From DASRPD01 sp035646535 (lineage in GTDB: Bacteria; Actinomycetota; Acidimicrobiia; IMCC26256; JANYLB01), in the NCBI GenBank assembly GCA_035646535.1, contig DASRPD010000012.1, positions 1 to 38,984 of the forward strand: DNA of 38,984 nucleotides, written 5' to 3'. Within the stretch, counting starts at the first letter, position 1, and every line of letters starts with the position of its first letter. Under the pieces are notes generated by a model, which ran no database searches, had not been told where the DNA came from, and saw only the letters and a list, made by a program, of their open reading frames with translations. Both the position numbers and the translations under genes were made by a program. Shown here piece after piece: positions 31,704 through 38,984 of this stretch.

Positions 31704-31894
31704 GGGTGCTCCTTGGTGCGAGCGGGCCGGGCGGGGCGCGCGGGCGCCCCAGGGGTTCGGATGGCAAGCGTCGGTTGTGGCGGACCGGTGGCCCGGCCCT
31801 GCCGAGTCGCTTACCAAGATATACCGTCTTGCTAACTATTGCAAGCACTCGAGACCACGGTCACGAACCCTCCGTTGGTATGGTGAGGCCGCCG
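31704..31894. promoter_or_regulatory. 191-bp divergent region with AT-rich palindrome
   Basis: Most of the gap is GC-rich, but 31811-31846 is strikingly AT-rich for this genome. It holds the palindrome CTTGC (31828-31832) N8 GCAAG (31841-31845). On the minus strand TTGCAA (31844-31839) and TATATC (31823-31818), 15 nt apart, are a candidate promoter for the repeat protein, with the palindrome overlapping it as a possible operator. On the plus strand TATGGT (31879-31884) lies 10 nt before the glycosyltransferase ATG. Confidence 0.45.
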
Positions 31895-34800
31895 ATGGAG
31901 ACCGCTGAGCCACCTGTCACCGGGCCGTCGGCCCCGCTGCCTGCCGACCGACCGGAGCCCACCGAGTCCTCCGACCCGACGTCGGTGCCTCCGCCGATCG
32001 TCGCGCTCCTTGTCGCCCACAACCCCGGGCCCTGGTTCGAGGAGACGCTTCAGAGTCTCGCCGAGTCGGACTATCCGGATCTCGCCGTCCTGGTGATCGA
32101 CGCGGGCTCCGATCATGACCTCAGGCCCCGGGTCGCAGCCCATGTCCCTCACGCGTTCGTCCGCCGTCTGGAGGCGAACGTCGGCTTTGCCGTCGCGGCC
32201 AACGAAGCGCTGAGTGCCGTCCAAGGGGCGACCTTCCTGCTGCTGTGCCACGACGACGTGGCATTTGACCCGGCCGCGATCCGGTTGCTCGTCGAGGAGG
32301 CCTACCGTTCGAACGCGGGAGTGGTCGGACCGAAGCTCGTGGATGCCGACCGACCCCACGTGCTGGCCGAAGTCGGACTGACCATCGACCGCTTCGGGGT
32401 CGCGTGTTCCGAGATCGAGCCCGGCGAGCTGGACCAGGAACAGCACGACGCCGTCCGCGACGTGTTCTACGTGTCGAGCGCGGCGATGCTCGTCCGCGCG
32501 GATCTGTTCTTCGAGCTCGGCGGGTTCGACGCCGAGACGTTCCCCGGCGCCGAGGATCTCGACCTGTGCTGGCGGGCTCGACTCATGGGTGCGCGCGTAC
32601 TCGTCGCTCCGGACGCGCGGGTTCGCCACCACGGAGCGATCGCCGAGCGAAGTGAGGCGACCGGTCCGGACGAGGCGCTGGTTCTCCGGCATCGGCTGCG
32701 CGCGGTGTTCAAGTCGTACTCGCGCGCGACGTTGCTCTGGGTCGTGCCGGTCGCGCTGCTGCTGGGCTTCATCGAATCGGCGGTGTTCGTCGCCTCTCGC
32801 CGAGGCGCCAGGGCCCGGGCGCTGGTCAGCGCTTGGATCTGGAACCTGCGGCGCTTCTCCGCCCTGCGCTCGGCGCGTCGGGAGGTCCAGTCGTCGCGGC
32901 GTGTACCCGACAGCGAGCTCCGGTGGCTCCAGCGTGGCGGCAGTGCGCGCGTGCGCGATTACCTCATCGATCGCGTGCAGCCGGAGAACCGCTTGGTCTC
33001 GGTCGGCACGGCCGGGCGGGTCGCGGTGGACTCGGCCCGGTCCCGCCTGCGCGAGCCGCTCGGGTTCATCGCTGCCCTGTTCGTGCTGGTACTCCTCTTT
33101 GGCAGCCGCGAGATCCTGTTCGGCCATGCGCCCGCCGTCGGGTCCTTCCTCCCCTGGCCTGGCGTCGGCGATCTCCTCCGGCTGTTCGGATCGGGTTGGC
33201 GTGCCCAGGGTCTCGGCTCCGCGGCGGCGCCGCCGCCGGTCTTTGCCCTGCAGGCGCTGGGTACCGCGGTCGTGTTGGGCGCGAGTGGTATCGCGCGCTC
33301 GTGGTTCATCGCCGCGCTGTTGCCGCTCGGTGCTCTCGGCGTGTTCCGCCTGACCCGGCTCGTCGCCGGCAACCGGCGCGCGGCACTCGTCGCCGCGCTG
33401 ATCTACGGCATCAGCCCGATCGGCCGCAACGCGATCGCCGGTGGTCGGCTCGGCGCGCTCGTGTTCTTCGCGGTGGCACCGTTCGCGCTCCGCTCCGTCG
33501 TGCTGCTGGCGCGTCGGCCTCGTCCCGACGGGGGTTGGCCGGTGATCATGCGCTCGTGGTTGCCGTTGGTCGCGTCGATCGCCGTCGCGACCGCATTCTG
33601 GCCCCCTGCCGCGTTCCTGCTCATCGTGATGGTGGGCGCGTTCGTCATCGCGCAACCCTTGGCGGGCGATGACTTCCCGGCGGTGCGGGCACTCGGCGTT
33701 GCCGCGGTCGGGGCCGTCGCCGGGCTCGTGGCCCTGGTCCCGTGGCCTCTGACGTTGCTCGGCGCGGGTGAGCGGGGGGCGGCCTGGGGTCTCGGGTTTC
33801 CCGCTCGACTCGAGCTCGGCTCCATCCTGCGATTTTCGACTGGTCCCGCCGGCGGAGGCTTCGGGGGATGGGTGCTGCTCCTCGCAGCTGGGCTCGGGCT
33901 GTTGTTGACGACCGGGCCTCGGCTGGCGTGGATCGCCCGGGCGTGGGTGCTCGCGCTCGTCGGCTTCGCGTTGGCGTGGCTCCCGACAGTCGTGTGGCCT
34001 GACGGGGCGGTGCCCGCGCCGGAAGGGCTGTTGGTGCCGGCCGCGCTCGGGCTGGCACTGGCCGTGGGCCTCGCCGTCGGCGCGCTGCGCACCGACCTGC
34101 ACCGCTTCCATTTTGGTTGGCGCCAGGTGGCCGCCGCGGCGGTACCGCTCCTGTTGGTGTTGCCGGCGCTCGGATTCGCGGTTGATGCCTTCGACGGCCG
34201 GTGGGGCGCGCCATCGACCGACTGGAACCAGTCGCTCTCTTGGATGACCAACCGGGATGACGGCGGGTTCCGAGTGCTCTGGGTGGGGGACCCGTACGTG
34301 CTGCCCCTCGATGCGACACTCACCGACGGGGGCACGGGCTACTCGTTGGCGCGGGGAGGTCCGGGTGCGCTGTCCGATCTGTGGCCCGCACCTGGGGGAC
34401 CGGCGTCCGGCCTCGTCGCCGACGCCATCGAGCTCGCGCGCGACGGCCGCACGAACCGGCTCGGCCACATTCTCGCCCCGATGGGGGTTCGTTACGTTGC
34501 GCTGCCCCCACGATCGGGCGCGTCCGGTGGCGTCGCGGCGAGGCCCACACCGCAGCTTGCACGCGGTCTCGCCGACCAGCTCGACCTCAGCCGGCTCGAA
34601 TCGGACGGGGACCTGCTGCTCTATGAGAACGACGCCTGGGTGCCCATACCCGCCGTGTTGCCCGACGCCGCGCTCGGCCGGCTCCGGCCCGGCGCAGCCG
34701 ACCCGAACCGGGCCGCGCTCGACACGGATCTCAGCGGGGCGCAACCCGTCCTCGGAGATGGACCCGTGGTGCCCGGAGCTGTGCTCCAGGGCGAGTCGTA

Positions 34801-35080
34801 CTCGGGTCAGTGGCGAGCCACGACCGACGACCGCGAGCTCCGCCACGTCGACGCGTTCGGGTGGGCCAATGGATACGACCTCGAGTCGCGCGGACGGGTC
34901 TCGTTCGTCTTCGGAGGTCAGTGGCGGCGGAACGTCGTCGCGGTCCTCCAGCTCGTCGTGTGGATCGGGCTCGCGGTGTTCTGGCTTCGATCGACGGCCT
35001 TCGTGGTGCGGCGCCGAGAACGCCGCCGCGCCCGAAAGGCCGAACGGATCGCCGCCCGCGACCCGGCGGCCACGGCATGA
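31895..35080 (+). CDS. Large GT2 glycosyltransferase fused to a polytopic membrane domain
   Basis: 1061 residues. A cytoplasmic GT-A domain spans about 33-240 (VALLVAHNPGPWFEETL, NVGFAVAANEAL, HDDVAF as the DXD-type site, and GGFDAETFPGAEDLDLCWRAR). A first membrane helix lies at about 279-300. A multi-helix region runs from about 388 to 762, and a ~250-residue soluble region (about 766-1010) probably faces outside. One last helix (about 1013-1032) and a basic tail close the protein. This suggests an enzyme that builds and perhaps exports or transfers a glycan at the membrane. The ATG at 31895 is chosen; ATG 31880 is in frame and possible. It is first in an operon with a DUF5719-like protein and a thioredoxin. 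Confidence 0.82.
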   Translation: METAEPPVTGPSAPLPADRPEPTESSDPTSVPPPIVALLVAHNPGPWFEETLQSLAESDYPDLAVLVIDAGSDHDLRPRVAAHVPHAFVRRLEANVGFAVAANEALSAVQGATFLLLCHDDVAFDPAAIRLLVEEAYRSNAGVVGPKLVDADRPHVLAEVGLTIDRFGVACSEIEPGELDQEQHDAVRDVFYVSSAAMLVRADLFFELGGFDAETFPGAEDLDLCWRARLMGARVLVAPDARVRHHGAIAERSEATGPDEALVLRHRLRAVFKSYSRATLLWVVPVALLLGFIESAVFVASRRGARARALVSAWIWNLRRFSALRSARREVQSSRRVPDSELRWLQRGGSARVRDYLIDRVQPENRLVSVGTAGRVAVDSARSRLREPLGFIAALFVLVLLFGSREILFGHAPAVGSFLPWPGVGDLLRLFGSGWRAQGLGSAAAPPPVFALQALGTAVVLGASGIARSWFIAALLPLGALGVFRLTRLVAGNRRAALVAALIYGISPIGRNAIAGGRLGALVFFAVAPFALRSVVLLARRPRPDGGWPVIMRSWLPLVASIAVATAFWPPAAFLLIVMVGAFVIAQPLAGDDFPAVRALGVAAVGAVAGLVALVPWPLTLLGAGERGAAWGLGFPARLELGSILRFSTGPAGGGFGGWVLLLAAGLGLLLTTGPRLAWIARAWVLALVGFALAWLPTVVWPDGAVPAPEGLLVPAALGLALAVGLAVGALRTDLHRFHFGWRQVAAAAVPLLLVLPALGFAVDAFDGRWGAPSTDWNQSLSWMTNRDDGGFRVLWVGDPYVLPLDATLTDGGTGYSLARGGPGALSDLWPAPGGPASGLVADAIELARDGRTNRLGHILAPMGVRYVALPPRSGASGGVAARPTPQLARGLADQLDLSRLESDGDLLLYENDAWVPIPAVLPDAALGRLRPGAADPNRAALDTDLSGAQPVLGDGPVVPGAVLQGESYSGQWRATTDDRELRHVDAFGWANGYDLESRGRVSFVFGGQWRRNVVAVLQLVVWIGLAVFWLRSTAFVVRRRERRRARKAERIAARDPAATA

Positions 35081-36495
35081 CCGCCCCGGTACCCGCGCGT
35101 CCGGTGCCCAGCAGCGACGGGCGCTGGCGCATCGTCACGGTCGTGGTTGTCGCGTTGGTCGTCGCGTTGGCCGTGCAGGCCATCACCTCGACCGACGGTC
35201 AACCCGACGCCGACGCCGAGACCGCGGCGATGATCCCGCCCGCGGATGCCGTGTCGAGCGCCTGGTATTGCGCCGCCGGGTCCTCAGCCCCGGACGGCCT
35301 CGGGGACGAGGTGCTCTTCGTCACGAACCTGAGCGAGCGTGCCGCACGCGCGGAGGTCTCGGTGATGCCGGGATCGACCGAGCCCGTCGCGACGACGCCG
35401 GTCGAGCTCGCGCCCCGGACGCAGACGCGCATTCGTGTGGCGGACGTGCTCGCGACTGCGGAGCCGGGCGTGCTCGTCGAGGCGTTCGGTGGCCGGGTCG
35501 TGGTCGAGCACGGCATCTCCGGTAGCGGCGACCTCGCCGTTGGTGCATGCGCGACCCGCGCCGCGACTTCGTGGCATTTCGGCGCGGGAACGACCGACCC
35601 CGACGCGCAGCTCTGGCTCGCGCTCTTCAACCCGTTCGGCGACGACGCGATCGTCGACCTCTCGTTCTTGACCGACACCGGCTTCGAGGTTCCCGGCGAC
35701 ACCCAGGGCTTGGTCGTGCCGCGCCGGAGCCGGGTGACGCTCGCCATCCACGACCTCGTCCGCCGGCAACCGGTCGTCGCGACGCAGGTGGAGGCTCGCT
35801 CAGGCCGTATCGTGGCCGAGCAAGTGCAACAGCGCGTCGTCGAACCTACGGGCTTGGCGCTCTCACTCGGAGTCATCGAGCCGACGTCGCGCGTGTTCTT
35901 CCCGTCCATTCCGTTCGAGGGCGCGAGCGTCGTCTCGATCGCGAACCCAGGCGCGGCGCCGGCGCGCGTCCCAGTGAGGACTCACCTCGATGGTGACGCC
36001 ACCCTCGCGCCGGAGATCGCGGTCGTTCCGAGTCGCAGCGTGTCGGCGGTGGACGTCGCGGCGCGGGTTCCCGTCGGTCTCGGATCGTGGGTCGAGGTGG
36101 ACGCGCGTGATCGGTTCGTCGCCGAGCAATTGCTCGCGGTCGACGGCACCGGGTTCGCGTACGTAGCCGGCATCGCGGTGACGGCGCGCTCGTGGGCGTT
36201 GGCCGAGGCGCGCACCGACGCGGAGTCTCGGGATCTCGTCATCGCCGTGAATCCCTCTCCGCGCTCCGCACGGGTCACGCTCGAGGTCATCAGCGGGGGC
36301 GAGCGGACCACGGCCCGGACCGTCACCATCGAGGCCGGTCGTCGTGCGCTCTTCGACCTCGACGAGCTCGACGTGCCCGTCGGGTCGGGGCTCGTCGTCC
36401 GATCGTCTCGACCGATTGCGGTGGCCCGTGAGAGCATCGGGTCGGCCGGGTTCACCGCGACGCCCGCGATCCCCGAGGGTGCGAGCGGATCGTGA
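35077..36495 (+). CDS. DUF5719-like membrane-anchored extracellular protein
   Basis: 472 residues: a short cytoplasmic tail, one membrane segment (about 18-38), then an all-beta extracellular region. Repeated units read like immunoglobulin or beta-sandwich modules: LFVTNLSERAARAEVSVM, LALFNPFGDDAIVDLSFL, VSIANPGAAPARVPVRT, and VIAVNPSPRSARVTLEV. This matches the DUF5719 family that accompanies large glycosyltransferases in actinobacteria; its function is not known. The ATG at 35077 overlaps the previous stop (ATGA), and the 3' end overlaps the thioredoxin gene (GTGA), so it likely works with the membrane glycosyltransferase. Confidence 0.8.
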   Translation: MTAPVPARPVPSSDGRWRIVTVVVVALVVALAVQAITSTDGQPDADAETAAMIPPADAVSSAWYCAAGSSAPDGLGDEVLFVTNLSERAARAEVSVMPGSTEPVATTPVELAPRTQTRIRVADVLATAEPGVLVEAFGGRVVVEHGISGSGDLAVGACATRAATSWHFGAGTTDPDAQLWLALFNPFGDDAIVDLSFLTDTGFEVPGDTQGLVVPRRSRVTLAIHDLVRRQPVVATQVEARSGRIVAEQVQQRVVEPTGLALSLGVIEPTSRVFFPSIPFEGASVVSIANPGAAPARVPVRTHLDGDATLAPEIAVVPSRSVSAVDVAARVPVGLGSWVEVDARDRFVAEQLLAVDGTGFAYVAGIAVTARSWALAEARTDAESRDLVIAVNPSPRSARVTLEVISGGERTTARTVTIEAGRRALFDLDELDVPVGSGLVVRSSRPIAVARESIGSAGFTATPAIPEGASGS

Positions 36496-36905
36496 GCGAA
36501 CGGGCGTTGCTGGCTGCCGCGATCGTCGTCATCGCGATCGCGATCGCCGCCGTGATCCGCCGTCGCCAACCGTCCGGACCGCCCCGCGACTCGTATCCGA
36601 CGCCGCGTCAGATCCGGCGCGGGGACTTCCCGCGTCCGGACGCGCCGTGGCTGGTCGCGCTGTTCAGCTCCGAGACGTGCGGGTCGTGTCGCGGTCTGGC
36701 CGACCAGATCGGCCGGCTCGACTCCGAGACCGTCGCGACCCACGAGCTCACCTACGAGGGCGATCGCGCGCTGCACGATCGTTACGACATCTCGGCGGTC
36801 CCGATGGTCGTGATCGCCGACGCCGAAGGGATTGTGCGCGGCGCGTTCGTCGGCCCGACGCCGACTTCGGAGATGCGCAACGTGCTCGCGCCGCGGGCCG
36901 AATAG
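36492..36905 (+). CDS. Membrane-anchored thioredoxin-like protein
   Basis: 137 residues: an N-terminal membrane helix (about 5-22) followed by RRR, then a thioredoxin fold with redox pair Cys63/Cys66 (SSETCGSCRG) and the cis-proline loop YDISAVPMVVI. By the positive-inside rule, the arginines directly after the helix would place the C-terminal domain on the cytoplasmic side, so its location is uncertain. The CGSC active site differs from the classical CGPC. GTG 36492 overlaps the preceding stop. It could keep cysteines of a partner reduced or supply reductant across the membrane; the partner is unknown. Confidence 0.83.
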   Translation: MSERALLAAAIVVIAIAIAAVIRRRQPSGPPRDSYPTPRQIRRGDFPRPDAPWLVALFSSETCGSCRGLADQIGRLDSETVATHELTYEGDRALHDRYDISAVPMVVIADAEGIVRGAFVGPTPTSEMRNVLAPRAE

Positions 36906-36936
36906 GTACCCCGCCGGTCCGCGGGCTGACGTCCCT

Positions 36937-36970
36937 GGTGGCGTCGCGCGCCGCCGAGCGCGCCGCCACC
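36937..36970. terminator. 13-bp stem-loop between convergent genes
   Basis: GGTGGCGTCGCGC (36937-36949) pairs with GCGCGCCGCCACC (36958-36970) with one mismatch around an 8-nt loop. It lies between the thioredoxin and ftsH ends; there is no T-tract. Confidence 0.55.
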
Positions 36971-36975
36971 GGTGC

Positions 36976-37026
36976 GGGTCAGCCGGAGATGGGTCAGCTG
37001 GAGGTGGGTCAGCCGGAGGTGGGTCA
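36976..37026 (-). repeat. 15-bp tandem repeat carrying in-frame ftsH stop codons
   Basis: GGGTCAGCCGGAGGT-type units occupy 36976-36990, 36991-37005 and 37006-37020, plus the first part of a fourth. On the minus strand each unit contains TGA in the ftsH frame: the real stop 37026-37024, then 37011-37009, 36996-36994 and 36981-36979. Confidence 0.8.
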
Positions 37027-38984
37027 GTCCGAGACGGGTTCGGGCGCGATGACGTCGGCGCCCGTCTGGATCAGGCGAGGGTCGTCATCGTCCGGCTCGG
37101 GGGCGGGAGTCTCGCTCCCGTCGGCGTGGATGACCATGCGGGGTCCACCGCTCGGGCGACCCATCGCGTCGTCGATCAATCGACTGACCTCCGCACCTTC
37201 GAGGGTCTCGCGTTCGAGGAGTGCCCGCGCGACGGCCTCGAGCCCGGGTCGGTACTCGGTGAGGAGCTGGCGCGTGCGCTCCTCCTGCTCGCGCAGGATC
37301 CGCTCGGTCTCCTCATCGATGACTCGTGCGGTCTCGTCGGAGTAGTCGCGGGTGTGCATGAGGTCCTCGCCGAGGAACACCGCACCCTGCGAGCCCCAGG
37401 CCATCGGTCCGAGCCGTTCGGACATGCCCCACTCCCGCACCATCTTGCGGGCCAGCTCGGTACAGCCGACGAGGTCGTTCTGCGCGCCGGTCGAGAGGTG
37501 TCCGTAGATCAGCTGCTCCGCGATGCGTCCGCCGAGTCGAACGACCAGCGAGTCGGCGATGTACTCCTGGAGGTAGATGTGGCGCTCCTCGACCGGGAGC
37601 TGCTGGGTGACGCCGAGGGCCATGCCCGTCGGCAGGATCGTGACCTTGTGCACCGGGTCGGCGTGCTCGAGCACGTACGCGAGTGAAGCGTGGCCACCCT
37701 CGTGGTAGGCGACGACCTCCTTCTCTTCTTCGGTGAGGACCATGGATTCGCGTTTGAGGCCCATCAGGACGCGGTCGCGGGCAGCGTCGAAGTCCTCGGC
37801 GTGAACCTCGTCCTGGCCGCGCCGCACCGCGAAGAGCGCGGCTTCGTTGACGAGGTTCGCGAGGTCGGCCCCGCTCATGCCCGGCGTTCCCCGAGCAACG
37901 AGCTCGAGGTCGACGTCGGTCGAGATCTTCTTGTCGCGAAAGTGCACCTTGAGGATCTTGAGCCGCTCGTCCTGGGTCGGCAGCGGCACCAAGACCTGCC
38001 GGTCGAAACGACCGGGCCGGAGCAAAGCCGGATCGAGCACGTCGGGTCGGTTGGTCGCGGCCATCATCACGATGCCCTCGGTGGCCTCGAAGCCGTCCAT
38101 CTCGGCGAGCATCTGGTTGAGCGTCTGTTCGCGCTCGTCGTGGCCGCCACCGAGTCCCGCGCCGCGCTTGCGGCCGATCGAGTCGACCTCGTCGACGAAG
38201 ATGATCGCCGGAGCCTGCTTGCGAGCCGTCTGGAACAGGTCGCGGACGCGGGCCGCACCGACACCGACGAACATCTCCATGAAGTCGGATCCGGTGACCG
38301 AGATGAACGGCACCTCGGCCTCGCCCGCGACGGCCCGGGCGATGAGCGTCTTGCCGGTGCCCGGAGGCCCCACGAGCAGCACGCCCTTGGGGATGCGCGC
38401 GCCGATCTCCTTGAACTTCCCGGGGTTCTTCAGGAAGTCCACCACCTCGGTGATCTCTTCCTTCACGGGCCCGTACCCGGCGACGTCGGCGAAGGTCGTC
38501 TTCGGCTTCTCGGTGTTGTAGACCTTGGCCTTGCTGCGGCCGATGTTCATGACCGCGCCCATCTGGCCTTGGGCTCTGCGGCTCATCCAGATGAACAGGC
38601 CGACGACGACGCCGATGATGATGAGCAACGGTAGGAACTCGAGCAACAGGTTCGAGCCCTGCTGGGTGTATTCGAAATCGACGTTCTGGTCGCGCATGGC
38701 GTCGAGGGTGCCGGCCGGAAGATCATCCTTCGGGCCGTCGCTCGTGAACGTCGTGTTGTCGTCGACCGGCTTCTTGTACTCGCCCTTGATGTTGCCGTTG
38801 TCCTTGTCGAACTCAACTTTCTTGACCTGGCCGTCTTCCACGGCCTGGGTGAACTCGCTGAAGGTGAGCGAGTTGCTGTCAGGTGAGCCGCCGCCGAAGC
38901 TCACGAGCAGGAGAACGCCCGCGAGCGCGGCGAGCACGACCCACGGCAGCCAGCGGGGGAACGTCGACGACGACGACGGGGGGC
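37024..38984 (-). CDS. ftsH: ATP-dependent zinc metalloprotease FtsH (5' end beyond window)
   Basis: More than 637 residues are visible and the frame stays open to the window edge, so the N-terminus is cut. A first membrane helix (AALAGVLLLVSFGG) and a ~100-residue outside domain are followed by a second helix (LLLEFLPLLIIIGVVVGLF). The AAA domain has Walker A GPPGTGKT, Walker B IIFVDEVDSIGRKRG and a second region of homology ending LRPGRFDRQ. The peptidase has the zinc motif HEGGH (37690-37704) and LSTGAQND for the third ligand. It degrades membrane and some cytoplasmic proteins as a hexamer. The residues upstream of the first visible Met, ending WLPWVV, continue the frame, so Met 38937 is not the real start. 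Confidence 0.95.
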   Translation of the reverse strand, partial: PPSSSSTFPRWLPWVVLAALAGVLLLVSFGGGSPDSNSLTFSEFTQAVEDGQVKKVEFDKDNGNIKGEYKKPVDDNTTFTSDGPKDDLPAGTLDAMRDQNVDFEYTQQGSNLLLEFLPLLIIIGVVVGLFIWMSRRAQGQMGAVMNIGRSKAKVYNTEKPKTTFADVAGYGPVKEEITEVVDFLKNPGKFKEIGARIPKGVLLVGPPGTGKTLIARAVAGEAEVPFISVTGSDFMEMFVGVGAARVRDLFQTARKQAPAIIFVDEVDSIGRKRGAGLGGGHDEREQTLNQMLAEMDGFEATEGIVMMAATNRPDVLDPALLRPGRFDRQVLVPLPTQDERLKILKVHFRDKKISTDVDLELVARGTPGMSGADLANLVNEAALFAVRRGQDEVHAEDFDAARDRVLMGLKRESMVLTEEEKEVVAYHEGGHASLAYVLEHADPVHKVTILPTGMALGVTQQLPVEERHIYLQEYIADSLVVRLGGRIAEQLIYGHLSTGAQNDLVGCTELARKMVREWGMSERLGPMAWGSQGAVFLGEDLMHTRDYSDETARVIDEETERILREQEERTRQLLTEYRPGLEAVARALLERETLEGAEVSRLIDDAMGRPSGGPRMVIHADGSETPAPEPDDDDPRLIQTGADVIAPEPVSD

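Noticed and set aside
31832..34846. A 1004-codon minus-strand open frame opposite the large glycosyltransferase
   Set aside because: It is an antisense shadow of a gene with clear GT2 motifs and membrane helices; no family features are seen.
1..38984. tRNA, rRNA, riboswitch, CRISPR array, insertion sequence, prophage or toxin-antitoxin genes
   Set aside because: None was recognised on either strand by reading; every gap is short and accounted for. A covariance-model scan would be decisive for small RNAs.

Overview
This is a 39 kb chromosomal segment of a GC-rich bacterium. It is densely packed, with almost every gap under 200 bp. The gene content points to an Actinomycetota, most plausibly a lineage outside the well-studied mycobacteria and streptomycetes, such as an Acidimicrobiia-like group; that placement is inference. 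The evidence is: coenzyme F420 genes (cofD, cofE and an FbiB-type reductase), an LpdA-type flavoprotein, a fused biotin carboxylase/BCCP subunit, tandem LytR-CpsA-Psr (LCP) proteins beside rmlD and wbbL, and a MurA with Asp in place of the usual Cys. I see no tRNA, rRNA, CRISPR array, transposase, integrase or phage gene.

Layout. 1-3420: a truncated methyltransferase, then a minus-strand operon of glycosyltransferase, methyltransferase and toroid-fold protein. 3463-9120: plus-strand housekeeping genes (alpha/beta hydrolase, stand-alone cyclase domain, crotonase, murA, Nfu-type Fe-S protein, meaB, DJ-1/PfpI protein). 9211-14193: SDR, second crotonase, galT, lpdA, phzF. 14190-18971: acyl-CoA carboxylase alpha subunit divergent from birA, then pabB-pabC. 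19090-28750: a cell-envelope glycan block of two LCP ligases, rmlD, UDP-glucose dehydrogenase, UDP-xylose synthase, a WbbL-like glycosyltransferase, an unrecognised His-rich membrane protein, an NDP-sugar pyrophosphorylase and a GalE-like epimerase. 28813-31092: F420 operon cofD-cofE-nitroreductase. 31167-31703: an unrecognised 11-residue-repeat protein. 31895-36905: a large glycosyltransferase/membrane protein, a DUF5719-like protein and a membrane-anchored thioredoxin, each overlapping the next. 37024-end: ftsH, 5' truncated by the window edge.

How the genes fit together. The order LCP / rmlD / wbbL / NDP-mannose synthase / cofE / cofD resembles the Mycobacterium tuberculosis Rv3261-Rv3267 neighbourhood (fbiA, fbiB, manB, wbbL, rmlD, LCP). 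Here it is enlarged with a UDP-glucose to UDP-glucuronate to UDP-xylose branch and a second LCP gene. The block looks like a route for making nucleotide sugars, assembling a rhamnose- and perhaps xylose-containing linker or polymer, and attaching it to peptidoglycan. MurA, FtsH and the 31895-36905 operon add further envelope functions.

Two window-wide patterns stand out. First, a TANNNT -10-like hexamer lies 6-10 nt before the start codon of about fifteen genes, the signature of leaderless transcription. This includes a 12-codon leader ORF coupled to rmlD. Second, three gene ends carry perfect 15-bp stem-loops without a T-tract. Nothing here is a clear new defence or mobile system. The most novel-looking items are the His-rich exported protein, the 11-mer repeat protein with an AT-rich palindromic promoter, the leader ORF, the split FbiB and the sugar-branch additions to the LCP locus.
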